This document shows, piece after piece, positions 27,320 to 36,715 of a DNA stretch of 64,000 nucleotides. A model generated the notes under the pieces. It searched no databases. It saw only the letters and a list, made by a program, of their open reading frames with translations, and had not been told where the DNA came from. The DNA lies in the NCBI GenBank assembly GCA_902539115.1, contig CACBHP010000004.1, positions 1 through 64,000 of the forward strand, given 5' to 3'. The position numbers and the translations under genes are program-made. This stretch comes from an uncultured Prochlorococcus sp. (GTDB lineage: Bacteria; Cyanobacteriota; Cyanobacteriia; PCC-6307; Cyanobiaceae). Positions within the stretch are counted from its first letter, which is position 1; each line of letters opens with the position of its first letter.

Positions 27320-28210
27320 CTATGTCCTTTTGATTATTTTGGTAGTAGATATGATAGTTCCTAATAAAACTAGTGATGCGCCTAATAAAAAATTTAAGTT
27401 TATTATTTCACTAAAAAACAAAATCCCCCAAATTGATCCGAATAAAACTTGTAAATAATTAATTGTTGATGCTTCAGATGCAGGTAAATTTTTTAATCCT
27501 ATAGTTAAGAAAGTCTGACCTAATTGAGTAAATAAGCCAATCCCTATTATCCAAACTAATTCACTCCAATTTGGTGTAACCCAATTGATTAATACAATTG
27601 GTAATAGAGTTATAAAAGAAACAAGTGGAAAATATTCAATAATTACATAAATATCTTCAGTAAATAAAAGTTTTTTTACTGTAACGTAGGCCAATGCGGT
27701 GCAAATTGCTCCAAGAAATGCTATTGAAATCGTAATATTTTCAACTTCAACGTTTATATTTGATAATTGGCTTGGATTCAATATTATTAATATTCCAATC
27801 CAGCCAATAATTAAAGCAAAAATTATATTATGAGTTATTTTTTCATTTATAAATATGCCAGCAAATATAGATATAAAAATAGGATATGTGTACTGAATTA
27901 CTGTTGATACACTAAGAGGCATATTTCTTATCGCATAAAAAATACAAACTAAAGCTAAAGTTCCTAAAAAACCTCTTAAAATAAGTAATGGTCTATTTTT
28001 GCCCCAGGGATTTATATTTTTAATATTAATTATGAATAATGTAATTATTAAACTTAACAATGATCTGAATAAAACTAATTCATAAATAGGTATCCTTTTA
28101 TCAATATTTTTTACGCACAAAGTCATCAAACTGAAGAAGAATGAGGCAAATACCAAATTATACTTATTCATTGAATTAAATTTTTTTTCTAATTCTTCGA
28201 TATTCATCAT
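27320..28210 (-). CDS. EamA/DMT-family permease
   Basis: A 296-residue protein with about ten hydrophobic helices arranged as two EamA repeats. RGFLGTLALVCIFYAIRNMPLS lies at the end of the first repeat region and LKNLPASEASTINYLQVLFGSIWG in the second. Such drug/metabolite transporters export amino acids or other small metabolites; the substrate is not predictable here. It diverges from dnaG. Confidence 0.85.
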   Translation of the reverse strand: MMNIEELEKKFNSMNKYNLVFASFFFSLMTLCVKNIDKRIPIYELVLFRSLLSLIITLFIINIKNINPWGKNRPLLILRGFLGTLALVCIFYAIRNMPLSVSTVIQYTYPIFISIFAGIFINEKITHNIIFALIIGWIGILIILNPSQLSNINVEVENITISIAFLGAICTALAYVTVKKLLFTEDIYVIIEYFPLVSFITLLPIVLINWVTPNWSELVWIIGIGLFTQLGQTFLTIGLKNLPASEASTINYLQVLFGSIWGILFFSEIINLNFLLGASLVLLGTIISTTKIIKRT

Positions 28211-28303
28211 TAAAAAAATAGTTTTTTTGTGAAATTAAGTAGATTCTTATTTGATTTTGACCTATAACATATAAATTATTATTTATTTTTTTATAAAATC
28301 TCA

Positions 28304-30337
28304 ATGGTTCATTCTATACATCCAAGAACTATTCAAGAGGTTAAGGAAAAAGCAGATATTGTTGACGTTATATCTGAACATATTGTTCTTAAGAAGAAAG
28401 GCAAAGAATTCGTTGGGATTTGTCCTTTTCATGATGATACTAAGCCATCTATGACAGTATCACCAAATAAACAATTCTATTATTGTTTTTCTTGTGGTGC
28501 TGGTGGTAACTCTATTAAATTTTTAATGGAATTTACTCGTGCAAATTTTTCTGATGTTGTGCTTTCTCTTGCTAAGAAGAATAATATTAATGTTGAAAAT
28601 CTTGAGGGTCCCCAACTAGAAGCTCATAAAAAACAATTATCTAGAAAGGAGGAGCTTTATAAAATATTAAGAGTCACGAAAAATTGGTTTAAGTCTCAAT
28701 TAAGAAATTCTCTAGGTGTTGGAGCTATGAAATATTTAACAAACAATAGAAACTTGAGTAATAAAATTATTGATGACTTTGAATTAGGTTTTGCCCCAAA
28801 TTCATGGAATGATTTATTTAACTATCTATCCAAGGTTGAAAAATTTCCTATTAAACTAATATTGGCTTCAGGTCTTGCAATTTCTAAGGATAATTCTGAC
28901 AAGATTTATGATCGTTTTAGAAATAGATTAATCGTTCCAATACTTGATATGCAGGGTCGTGTAGTTGCCTTTGGTGGAAGATCACTTGATGGACAGGAAC
29001 CCAAATATCTTAATTCTCCTGAATCAGAGATATTTGAAAAAGGGAAAATGTTGTTTGCATTTGAAAAAGCATCTAGCAACATAAGAAAAAAAGATAAAGC
29101 TATTATTGTTGAAGGATACTTTGATGTAATTTCTCTTCATTCAAAAGGTATTACTAATTCTGTAGCTTCCCTAGGCACCGCATTAAATAAATATCAAATT
29201 TCTCAACTATGTAGATGTACAGATAATAAAAATATAATATTGAATTTTGATTCTGATAATGCAGGTATATTAGCTACAAAAAGAGTAATAAAAGAAGTCG
29301 AAAGCTTATCTCTCCATGATCAAATTAATCTTAAGATACTTCAACTTAATGATTTTAAAGATCCTGATGAATTTTTGAATAGTCATACTCCAGAAGATTA
29401 TTTTAATCTAATTGATAATTCATCCTTTTGGATTGATTGGGAGATTGATCATATCTTTAAAGATAAAGATTTAACTAAGTCTGAAAATTTCCAGAGTGTT
29501 ATTTCTTCATTGGTAAAATTGTTGAGCAAATTACCTCAATCAACAACAAGAACTCATTACTTACAAAAAGTTTCCGAACGATTGAGTAAGGGACAAGCAA
29601 GGTTAGCGATACAGTTCGAACAAGATTTAAGAAATCAAGTTAAGGGATTTCGTTGGCATGGTAGATCAAGAAAATTTGAACAGCCAAATGAAATTTCTCG
29701 GCGTGAGAAAAACGAATCGGAAATAATCTTTTATTATTTGCACTGTCCTGATCTTAGGTTATTTATTCGCGATGAATTTCTCAAAAGAGAAATTAATGGT
29801 TTTAATACTTATCATATTCAAAATTTATGGGATGCTATTTCAAAAATTGAAAAAAATAATTTAGGTTTAAATTATTTAAATGAATTGAAAGAATCTAATA
29901 GTAAAAATCTTCAAAAAGAGTTTTTTGCTATTGACTTGATTTCACTTCTTACTGATCACTTGGCTCTTTATAATCCTGAATTATCAAATAAAATTAATAA
30001 TTTTGTTAATCCAAATGAGTTGTTTTTAACATTGCTTAGTAATCCTAAAGATAATTTACTTGGTACTTTATCACTTCTTGAAAAATATAATTCTTTAAAA
30101 AGATGTAGACACTTGATTGAATCTTGGGGATCACAAAGATTAAAAACTTTGGAAAATTGTATTTCTATTTTAATTGATAATCCTTCTTCAGGTTACTCAG
30201 AGACTAATAAAGAGATAGATGATCTCTTTAAGGATTTAAACTCTGATGCGATTAAATTTCAGGAATTATATTACTTAGAAAGACGACATATAAGTTTTTT
30301 AGATAAACAACGCTGTGGTAATTTTATTGCTAGTTAA
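28304..30337 (+). CDS. dnaG: DNA primase DnaG
   Basis: The 677-residue primase starts with the CHC2 zinc finger (CPFHDDTKPS ... YYCFSCG, residues about 41-69), followed by the RNA polymerase domain with the toprim acidic motif (IIVEGYFDVISLH and NFDSDNAG). The C-terminal helicase-binding region is present but divergent. It synthesises RNA primers for lagging-strand replication. It stands alone on the plus strand. Confidence 0.96.
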   Translation: MVHSIHPRTIQEVKEKADIVDVISEHIVLKKKGKEFVGICPFHDDTKPSMTVSPNKQFYYCFSCGAGGNSIKFLMEFTRANFSDVVLSLAKKNNINVENLEGPQLEAHKKQLSRKEELYKILRVTKNWFKSQLRNSLGVGAMKYLTNNRNLSNKIIDDFELGFAPNSWNDLFNYLSKVEKFPIKLILASGLAISKDNSDKIYDRFRNRLIVPILDMQGRVVAFGGRSLDGQEPKYLNSPESEIFEKGKMLFAFEKASSNIRKKDKAIIVEGYFDVISLHSKGITNSVASLGTALNKYQISQLCRCTDNKNIILNFDSDNAGILATKRVIKEVESLSLHDQINLKILQLNDFKDPDEFLNSHTPEDYFNLIDNSSFWIDWEIDHIFKDKDLTKSENFQSVISSLVKLLSKLPQSTTRTHYLQKVSERLSKGQARLAIQFEQDLRNQVKGFRWHGRSRKFEQPNEISRREKNESEIIFYYLHCPDLRLFIRDEFLKREINGFNTYHIQNLWDAISKIEKNNLGLNYLNELKESNSKNLQKEFFAIDLISLLTDHLALYNPELSNKINNFVNPNELFLTLLSNPKDNLLGTLSLLEKYNSLKRCRHLIESWGSQRLKTLENCISILIDNPSSGYSETNKEIDDLFKDLNSDAIKFQELYYLERRHISFLDKQRCGNFIAS

Positions 30338-30347
30338 CATATTTTAT

Positions 30348-30815
30348 TTATAGGCAGTATTTTTTAATCATATTTTTTACCTTTTTGGGCTTGTCTTCAA
30401 GAATATAAGCTTCTACTTCTTTTTCATAAGTTCCAGAAAAATTGGAAATAGAGAACTCTAATGATTTCCTCTTACTTTGATTTAATTTAGCTTCTAAATT
30501 TTTTATATCCCCTACGGTCTTATTGTTGTTACATTTTTGTATAGCATGAGTAGCTTCATGTCTTAATGCTTTTCTTATTGCTAATTTTGTTTTGAAGTTG
30601 TCTTTATTTGGTCGCTGCTTTTCATTTCTATAATTTGTTTTTCTTTTTGCATTTTCAGTACAAATTATTATTTTATTTTCTACAAAATTATGTAGTCCTT
30701 TTATTTCTTTATTTAAGAGACATTCAATTTTATTTTCTTCAACTTCATAGTTTGCTTTTATTAATAAGTCAAGAATCTCTTTATCTAATTTGCTTAAAAA
30801 TATAATAAATTCCAT
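30348..30815 (-). CDS. Small HExxH metalloprotease-like protein downstream of umuDC
   Basis: A 155-residue protein with a zincin signature, LRHEATHAIQKCNN near residue 90, in which His-Glu-x-x-His is complete. A KIIICTENA strand precedes it, and an acidic YEKEVEAYILED segment follows about 45 residues later and could offer a third ligand. The order loosely recalls M76/ATP23-type peptidases; I infer only a distant relation. No signal peptide or membrane helix is seen, so it is probably cytoplasmic. It begins 10 bp after umuC on the same strand and probably shares the SOS-type transcript. It could instead be an inactive or non-proteolytic member. Confidence 0.65.
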   Translation of the reverse strand: MEFIIFLSKLDKEILDLLIKANYEVEENKIECLLNKEIKGLHNFVENKIIICTENAKRKTNYRNEKQRPNKDNFKTKLAIRKALRHEATHAIQKCNNNKTVGDIKNLEAKLNQSKRKSLEFSISNFSGTYEKEVEAYILEDKPKKVKNMIKKYCL

Positions 30816-30825
30816 TTTATTTTTT

Positions 30826-32112
30826 TTACCTTACTATAGTTGGGATCTGTTCTATATCAGTTGTAGATGAGCGACTTAAGAAATTCTTATTCATCGTCCA
30901 ACTTTTTGGAGTTTTTGTAATAGCCCATGTAATTGCATTGTTATTAAATTTTTTATTTAATAAATCAATAGTTCTCATGAGAATTGCTGATTTTTTTAGG
31001 TCTTTCTGAGATTTGTAATTGATAACTGATTGCTGTAAATATTCGCTATTAGTTAAATCCTGCATTAAAACACCAGCTTTTGAAAATTTATATTCGGGAT
31101 TATAAATTTCTTTAGATAATTCAACTACTATTTTTAAAATGCTGTTTGTGTCGTCTGTTGCATTTGTGAGTTTTCTATGAGCACTTCTTTGATAATTTTG
31201 ACTTGAATATTTACTGGTTCTTGCAAATACTCTAATATTAGATGATTGCAAATTCTGACTTCTCATTTTTTCAGATGCTTTTATTGCATGAGACGCTAGT
31301 GCTTGAGTTAAGTCTTCTAATTTTGTGACAGGAGTACCGAAACTCCTGCTTACCTGAATTTCTTTTTTTGATTTCTTGTTTTTTTCTATAGGCAGACATT
31401 TATAACCTTTCAGTTCTAATTGCAATCTTTTTCCTACTATGCCTAGTTTCTTGGTGATTTCATTTTCTTCCATATCTCTTAATTCTTTCGCATTCTTAAT
31501 ACCTTTACTTTGTAACCAATTAGAGGTTTGTTTACCAACTCCCCATATCTTATCTACACTAATTCTTTTTAAATAATTATTCTCATTTCTGGTTCTAGCC
31601 AAATCAAATATTCCAGCTGAATAATCAATATTTTTAGCTAATTTATTAGCAATTTTTGCTCTTACTTTATTTTCTCCTATTCCTACTGTTATGGTAATCC
31701 CTAGATTCTGATATATTAATGATCTTATGTTTCTTGCCCAAGGATATAGATTTTTATCATTAGGTCTAGAAATTGAGACAAATGCTTCGTCAATAGAATA
31801 AATTTCTATTTCTTCACAGTAGTTTTTTAATAAATTCATTAGTCTTCTGCTCATATCGCCGTAAAGCGAGTAGTTTGAGCTTAAGACTGCTACATCTAAT
31901 TTATTTAATTTTTCTTTGATCTTAAAATAAGGGGTTCCCATTTTAATTTTTAAAGCGCGCGCTTCAGGACTTCTCGCAATGATACATCCATCATTATTAG
32001 ATAAAATTACTACTGGTTTATTTCTCAAATTAGGATTAATATTTTGCTCACATGACGCATAAAAATTATTAGCATCTATGAGAGCTATAGCATCATTACT
32101 TGAAATTCTCAT
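30826..32112 (-). CDS. umuC: Translesion DNA polymerase V catalytic subunit UmuC
   Basis: A 428-residue Y-family polymerase. The palm motif is ALIDANNFYASCEQ at the N-terminus and the second acidic motif is IYSIDEAFVSIS near residue 105. Helix-hairpin-helix (DKIWGVGKQTSNWL) and little-finger regions follow. With cleaved UmuD it copies past DNA lesions at the cost of mutations. The ATG overlaps the umuD stop by 4 bp. Confidence 0.95.
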   Translation of the reverse strand: MRISSNDAIALIDANNFYASCEQNINPNLRNKPVVILSNNDGCIIARSPEARALKIKMGTPYFKIKEKLNKLDVAVLSSNYSLYGDMSRRLMNLLKNYCEEIEIYSIDEAFVSISRPNDKNLYPWARNIRSLIYQNLGITITVGIGENKVRAKIANKLAKNIDYSAGIFDLARTRNENNYLKRISVDKIWGVGKQTSNWLQSKGIKNAKELRDMEENEITKKLGIVGKRLQLELKGYKCLPIEKNKKSKKEIQVSRSFGTPVTKLEDLTQALASHAIKASEKMRSQNLQSSNIRVFARTSKYSSQNYQRSAHRKLTNATDDTNSILKIVVELSKEIYNPEYKFSKAGVLMQDLTNSEYLQQSVINYKSQKDLKKSAILMRTIDLLNKKFNNNAITWAITKTPKSWTMNKNFLSRSSTTDIEQIPTIVR

Positions 32113-32525
32113 AAATAGCTATGTATTGAATAAATAACCACTCCCCATATCTGTACATCAATATGGTTTTTAAAGCTAAAATCAGGATAATTATGATTTT
32201 CTGCTTTTAAATATAATTCATCATTTTTTATAGATAATCTTTTTATTGTAAATTCCCCGTCTATCATTGCAATGACAATATCCCCTGGCTTGGCTATTAA
32301 ACTCTTGTCTACTATTATTAAATCTTTATCTTTAATTCCTGCATTTATCATTGATTCACCTTTAACTCTAAGAAAAAAAGTGCTAAACGGATTAGATATT
32401 AAATGTTCATTTAAATCAATATTTTCTTCCGTATAATCATCTGCGGGAGAAGGAAATCCTGCAGATACCGAATCATTTAATAAGGGGATTTTGAACCTTT
32501 TAGTAGTTGAATCAAAGGAATCCAA
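32109..32525 (-). CDS. umuD: UmuD, LexA-type self-cleaving polymerase V subunit
   Basis: The 138-residue product has the S24 serine-lysine dyad, Ser58 (VKGESMINAG) and Lys95 (GEFTIKRL), with the same 37-residue spacing as E. coli UmuD. The probable self-cleavage bond is Ala22-Gly23 in DSVSAGFPSPA. RecA filaments would trigger cleavage to UmuD', which activates UmuC. The start is TTG. A LexA-type palindrome lies 12 bp upstream. It overlaps umuC by 4 bp. Confidence 0.94.
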   Translation of the reverse strand: MDSFDSTTKRFKIPLLNDSVSAGFPSPADDYTEENIDLNEHLISNPFSTFFLRVKGESMINAGIKDKDLIIVDKSLIAKPGDIVIAMIDGEFTIKRLSIKNDELYLKAENHNYPDFSFKNHIDVQIWGVVIYSIHSYL

Positions 32526-32537
32526 GACTTAGATTAA

Positions 32538-32553
32538 TAGTATATATGTACTA
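32538..32553 (-). promoter_or_regulatory. LexA-type SOS box before umuD
   Basis: TAGTATATATGTACTA has perfect TAGTA/TACTA arms. Its inner 14 bases match the cyanobacterial LexA consensus RGTACNNNDGTWCB with one mismatch (T for C at position five). The site ends 12 nt from the umuD start codon, so LexA binding would block the promoter or early transcription. It would control umuD, umuC and probably the HExxH gene. Confidence 0.6.
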
Positions 32554-32624
32554 TACAATAAAAATTAAAAAAATAGTTAGTTATTAAAGTTTTATAGATT
32601 AATTTTAGATTAAATCTAATCTTT

Positions 32625-33041
32625 TTAAGAACGATGGTAAGGGGAATTGTTAGATATAGAAATAGCTCTATAGATTTGCTCGATTAAAATTAATCTAGCT
32701 AATTCATGAGGAAAAGTTAAAGGAGACAAACTTAGTATAAGATCTGAATTTTTTTTTATATCTGAACTTATTCCATCAGTATCACCGATTAAGAAATTAA
32801 TTTTTTTATTTTTAAAACTTAAGAGAAAAGAACATAGTTCAACTGAATTAAACTGCTTCCCTTCTTCACTTAGGCAGATAATAATATTGTTATTAGATTT
32901 AAGATTATTTAAATTAAAAGTCTTTAACTCATTAATGATAAGTTCAGGCATTCTTTTTTTGTATTGATTAATTCCATCTCTAATCCAAAGTTTCTTTATT
33001 TTACCGATAGCGTAAATTGTTAATCTATTACTTTGAAGCAT
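32625..33041 (-). CDS. rlmH: 23S rRNA pseudouridine-1915 N3-methyltransferase RlmH
   Basis: A 138-residue SPOUT methyltransferase. Landmarks are [10 protein letters not shown] at the start, [12 protein letters not shown], the knot glycine loop [10 protein letters not shown], and the C-terminal [22 protein letters not shown] with NSPYHRS at the end, matching YbeA/RlmH. It modifies helix 69 of 23S rRNA on assembled ribosomes. It lies 71 bp upstream of the LexA-type box on the same strand. Confidence 0.92.
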   Translation of the reverse strand: MLQSNRLTIYAIGKIKKLWIRDGINQYKKRMPELIINELKTFNLNNLKSNNNIIICLSEEGKQFNSVELCSFLLSFKNKKINFLIGDTDGISSDIKKNSDLILSLSPLTFPHELARLILIEQIYRAISISNNSPYHRS

Positions 33042-33060
33042 AAGTAAATATTAAAACTAA

Positions 33061-33393
33061 TTATTCATCAAGAAGATAATCAAATTCATCATATAATTCC
33101 TCTTCGGTTGTTAATTTCTTAGAAAAATTAGCTTTTCTAGAATTAATATTAATTTGATTAAGCTCACTTTTTCTTAGTGAATTATTAACGTTAGAAGTTT
33201 CTTCTAAAGATTCTGAATTATCAATTAACGAATAAAAAATTTTATTGGGATCTTGTGAATTAAGTGGATTAGAGATTAAATTATCTTTGTTAGATATATT
33301 TGTATAATTACTGATATTTTTACTTTCGTTATTTGAATTTTTATTTTTTTTTAATTTATTGAGTTTATCTAAATTTTTTTTTGATAAGCCCAT
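33061..33393 (-). CDS. Low-complexity Asn/Ser/Lys-rich protein, unknown
   Basis: A 110-residue hydrophilic protein starting MGLSKKNLDKLNKLKKNK and ending in the acidic EEELYDEFDYLLDE. The middle is Asn/Ser-rich and probably disordered. It has no membrane helix or catalytic motif. Its ordered start and acidic tail, placed upstream of rlmH on the same strand and divergent from rsmA, suggest a real gene of a picocyanobacterial type. I assign no function. Confidence 0.6.
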   Translation of the reverse strand: MGLSKKNLDKLNKLKKNKNSNNESKNISNYTNISNKDNLISNPLNSQDPNKIFYSLIDNSESLEETSNVNNSLRKSELNQININSRKANFSKKLTTEEELYDEFDYLLDE

Positions 33394-33449
33394 GATATAG
33401 AGTATTAAATAAATTCATATTTAATTTAAACATATTATTTATCTTTTAG

Positions 33450-34274
33450 ATGAATTCTAAAAACTATCATCAAAAAAAAAGATTTGGACAACACTGGTTG
33501 GTAAATAAAAAAATATTAGAAAAAATTAAAGAAATTGCTGTTCTTAATGAAAATGACTTTATTTTAGAAATTGGTCCAGGTAAAGGAGCTTTAACATCTA
33601 AGTTATTAGATTCAAAAATTAAAAAATTACATGCGATTGAATTAGATAAAGATTTAATAAATTTATTAAATGATAAATTCAATAATAATGATAAGTTTTC
33701 ACTTCAGCAGGGAGATATTATTACTGTAAATTTAGATTCGATTAATGAGAAGATTACAAAAGTGATTGCAAATATTCCTTACAATATAACTGGCCCAATA
33801 TTGGATATTTTTATAGGGCGATTGGGTGTTATAAGAAACTATAATTACGAAAAAATAATTTTTTTAATGCAGAAAGACGTTGTAGAAAGGATTTTGTCAA
33901 AAGAAGGAAGTCCTAATGCTGGTGCGCTTAGTGTAAGAATGCAACTCTTATCAAAAATAAAAAAAATTTGCGATGTACCTCCTTCGTCATTTAGTCCGCC
34001 TCCAAAAGTTTTTTCTTCTTTAGTAGTTTTCGAACCAATTAAAAATGATTTAAGATTAAACATTAGTCTGGAAAAATATATAGATAAACTTCTTAGAATT
34101 TCATTTAATTCAAGAAGAAAAATGCTTAGAAATACTCTTAATTCAATACTTTCAAATGAAGAGATGAATGAATTATCTGAATCTTCAAAAGTTTGTTTTA
34201 ATTTAAGACCACAAGATATTTCAATTGACCAATGGATTAAGCTTGCAGAAAATTGTATTAAAATTAAAAAATAA
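33450..34274 (+). CDS. rsmA: 16S rRNA dimethyladenosine methyltransferase RsmA (KsgA)
   Basis: The 274-residue enzyme dimethylates A1518 and A1519 of 16S rRNA. It has the [12 protein letters not shown] start, the SAM motif [14 protein letters not shown], the catalytic [11 protein letters not shown] and the [14 protein letters not shown] segment. It is followed 7 bp later by ispE, an arrangement common in cyanobacteria. Confidence 0.96.
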   Translation: MNSKNYHQKKRFGQHWLVNKKILEKIKEIAVLNENDFILEIGPGKGALTSKLLDSKIKKLHAIELDKDLINLLNDKFNNNDKFSLQQGDIITVNLDSINEKITKVIANIPYNITGPILDIFIGRLGVIRNYNYEKIIFLMQKDVVERILSKEGSPNAGALSVRMQLLSKIKKICDVPPSSFSPPPKVFSSLVVFEPIKNDLRLNISLEKYIDKLLRISFNSRRKMLRNTLNSILSNEEMNELSESSKVCFNLRPQDISIDQWIKLAENCIKIKK

Positions 34275-34281
34275 AATCTTT

Positions 34282-35223
34282 ATGTATATGCAAGATTTAG
34301 CTAGAAGGAAAATTATCATAAAGTCTCCTGCCAAAATAAATTTGCACCTTGATGTTATTGGTAAAAGAGAGGATGGATTCCATGAGTTAGCAATGATTAT
34401 GCAGAATATTGATCTTTCTGATTATTTAGAAATTCAAATTAATAATGAAGGTTTAATTAAACTTCAATCTGATTGTAATGATTTAAGCTTATCAAGCGAT
34501 AACTTAATTGTTAAATCGGCAAATCTTTTAAAGAAAAAATTAAATATAAATTGCGGTGCGAATATATTTTTAAGAAAAAATATCCCAATTGGTGCAGGAT
34601 TAGCTGGTGGATCAAGTAATGCAGCAGCAACATTAATTGGTCTTAATAAGTTATGGGATTTGAACTTAGATCAAGAAACATTATGTTCATTAGCATCAAC
34701 TTTAGGATCTGATATTCCCTTTTTTATAAGTGGTGGTATTCAATTATGTTTTGGAAGAGGTGAAATTTTGGAGAAATTAGATTCAAACTTTGAATATGGA
34801 GTAATTCTTTTAAAAAATCCAAATGTATCAATTTCTACCGCTGAAACTTATAAAAAATATAGTAATAGATTTTGTGACCAATATCTTACTAATACTGAAA
34901 TGATTGAGAAAATAAGAAAAAATTTAAGAGATAATGGTTTAAATGACTTATATTTTGATAACCAACATTTAACTATAAAAAATGATTTGCAGTTAGTTGT
35001 TGAAAATGACAATGATTCTGTAAAGCAGGCATTATATTTACTTTCTAAATTAGAGAATTGTCTGACATTTTCAATGAGTGGATCAGGACCTACATGCTTT
35101 GCACTCTTTAAGGATATAGAGACAGCTAAAAAAGAATTAAATGCAAATTCTAAATTATTTGAAGATAAAGGTTACGATTCATGGGTTTGCACTTTTCTTG
35201 AAAAAGGAATAACATTCATTTAA
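34282..35223 (+). CDS. ispE: 4-diphosphocytidyl-2-C-methylerythritol kinase IspE
   Basis: This is the GHMP kinase of the MEP isoprenoid pathway. The N-terminal motif is SPAKINLHLDVIGKREDGFHE, the ATP loop is PIGAGLAGGSSNAAATL and the third motif is SGSGPTCFALF. The start is placed at MYMQDLARRK (34282), directly after rsmA; ATG at 34288 is equally possible, while an earlier in-frame start would lie inside rsmA. With dxs in the same window, two MEP pathway genes are present. Confidence 0.95.
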   Translation: MYMQDLARRKIIIKSPAKINLHLDVIGKREDGFHELAMIMQNIDLSDYLEIQINNEGLIKLQSDCNDLSLSSDNLIVKSANLLKKKLNINCGANIFLRKNIPIGAGLAGGSSNAAATLIGLNKLWDLNLDQETLCSLASTLGSDIPFFISGGIQLCFGRGEILEKLDSNFEYGVILLKNPNVSISTAETYKKYSNRFCDQYLTNTEMIEKIRKNLRDNGLNDLYFDNQHLTIKNDLQLVVENDNDSVKQALYLLSKLENCLTFSMSGSGPTCFALFKDIETAKKELNANSKLFEDKGYDSWVCTFLEKGITFI

Positions 35224-35246
35224 ATTTTTTTATATAAAATTCTATT

Positions 35247-35549
35247 TTGGCTGATAATAGTAATGAGAAAATTGAAAAAAATATTCCCAAAAAAGGACCT
35301 TTAAATTTTATTGTTGGATCATTAACCAGTTTTTTATTATTTATATTTTTTTATTTTTTAAGTAATAAAATTGCAATTTATTTTTCAATACATAAACCAT
35401 CTAATTCTTCTGAAATAGTCCAAAATATATCTTCTAGTATTAACACCTTAATAATTGGATTATCTTTTTTGCTAACCTTTTCTTTTGCCTTTATTGGCAT
35501 TGGACTTTTTATTGTATTTATTCGCAGTTTTTTTCTGAAGAAAAGTTGA
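35247..35549 (+). CDS. DUF3082 family membrane protein
   Basis: A 100-residue protein with a polar N-terminus (about 17 residues) and two hydrophobic helices, PLNFIVGSLTSFLLFIFFYF and LIIGLSFLLTFSFAFIGIGL. It matches the cyanobacterial DUF3082 family. The start is TTG at 35247, as no ATG precedes it in frame close by. It lies 23 bp after ispE on the same strand. The function is unknown. Confidence 0.75.
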   Translation: MADNSNEKIEKNIPKKGPLNFIVGSLTSFLLFIFFYFLSNKIAIYFSIHKPSNSSEIVQNISSSINTLIIGLSFLLTFSFAFIGIGLFIVFIRSFFLKKS

Positions 35550-35583
35550 ATTGCCAATATTATGAAAAAAATACTTTCTTTGA

Positions 35584-35679
35584 ATGTCTTTACATGACCT
35601 AGGGCTTTTAATACTTTTGCTTTCACCCGGAATGATTTTGTCAATATTACTACTTATAACTTTTGCTGAAGGAGGATAA
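35584..35679 (+). CDS. Hidden 31-aa membrane peptide upstream of pdhB
   Basis: An ATG frame of 31 codons. The peptide begins MSLHDLGLLILLLSPG, continues with a Leu/Ile-rich helix and ends TFAEGG. It is almost entirely one transmembrane helix with an acidic N-terminal Asp and a C-terminal Glu, the design of tiny thylakoid subunits. It does not match PetL, PetN, PsbM, PsbX or Psb30 as I know them. It lies in the 179-bp gap between DUF3082 and pdhB, on the same strand. It is too short for standard gene callers. Confidence 0.6.
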   Translation: MSLHDLGLLILLLSPGMILSILLLITFAEGG

Positions 35680-35728
35680 ATTAATCAAAGTGGTAGGATT
35701 ATATATGTGATTAATTAGGTAATTAATT

Positions 35729-36712
35729 GTGGCTGGAACATTATTATTCAATGCTTTGAAAGAGGCTATTGATGAAGAAATGGCAAATGACGTAAATGTT
35801 TGCGTTATGGGGGAAGATGTTGGTCAATATGGAGGATCTTATAAGGTAACTAAGGATTTATATGAAAAATATGGAGAGTTAAGAGTCTTAGATACTCCAA
35901 TTGCAGAGAATAGTTTTACTGGTATGGCTGTGGGCGCAGCAATGACTGGTTTAAGACCAATAGTAGAAGGAATGAATATGGGTTTTTTGCTTTTAGCTTT
36001 TAATCAGATATCAAATAATATGGGTATGCTTAGATATACAAGTGGTGGAAATTATAAAATACCAGCAGTAGTTCGAGGACCTGGGGGAGTTGGTCGTCAA
36101 CTTGGTGCTGAACACAGTCAAAGACTTGAAGCATATTTTCATGCAGTTCCGGGTATAAAAATTGTTGCATGTAGTACACCTACAAATGCTAAAGGTTTAA
36201 TGAAAGCAGCTATAAGAGATGATAATCCGGTTCTATTTTTCGAACATGTTCTTCTATACAATTTGTCTGAAGAATTACCTGAGGGTGATTATACTTGCGC
36301 TTTAGATCAGGCTGACATTGTAAAAGAAGGTAAAGATATTACTTTGTTGACTTATTCAAGAATGCGACATCACTGCCTTAAAGCTGTTGAAGAATTAGAA
36401 AAAAAAAGAATAGATGTTGAGTTAATCGATTTAATAAGTTTAAAACCATTTGATATGGAAACCATCTCAAAATCAATAAGAAAAACAAATAAAGTAATTA
36501 TTGTTGAAGAATGTATGAAGACTGGAGGTATTGGTGCAGAATTAATTGCCCTAATAACAGAAGAGTGTTTCGATGATCTTGATGCTCGACCAATTAGATT
36601 ATCTAGTCAGGATATTCCAACTCCATATAATGGTAATCTTGAGAATTTGACAATAATCCAACCACGTCAAATAGTTGAAAAAGTTGAAGATTTAATTATT
36701 GGGAGTATATAA
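35729..36712 (+). CDS. pdhB: Pyruvate dehydrogenase E1 component beta subunit
   Basis: The 327-residue product pairs with the E1 alpha subunit to decarboxylate pyruvate with thiamine diphosphate, feeding acetyl-CoA to lipid synthesis. It begins [36 protein letters not shown] across the cofactor-interface region, and [11 protein letters not shown] and [15 protein letters not shown] follow. The start is GTG. secD begins 3 bp after its stop, so pdhB, secD and secF appear to be one operon. Confidence 0.95.
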   Translation: MAGTLLFNALKEAIDEEMANDVNVCVMGEDVGQYGGSYKVTKDLYEKYGELRVLDTPIAENSFTGMAVGAAMTGLRPIVEGMNMGFLLLAFNQISNNMGMLRYTSGGNYKIPAVVRGPGGVGRQLGAEHSQRLEAYFHAVPGIKIVACSTPTNAKGLMKAAIRDDNPVLFFEHVLLYNLSEELPEGDYTCALDQADIVKEGKDITLLTYSRMRHHCLKAVEELEKKRIDVELIDLISLKPFDMETISKSIRKTNKVIIVEECMKTGGIGAELIALITEECFDDLDARPIRLSSQDIPTPYNGNLENLTIIQPRQIVEKVEDLIIGSI

Positions 36713-36715
36713 GCA

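Noticed and set aside
34225-34281. N-terminal extension of ispE overlapping rsmA
   Set aside because: The extension is within rsmA and the kinase domain begins right after the ATG at 34282.
35671-35676. GGAGGA considered as a Shine-Dalgarno for pdhB
   Set aside because: It is about 50 nt from the pdhB GTG; it encodes the Gly-Gly end of the 31-aa peptide instead.
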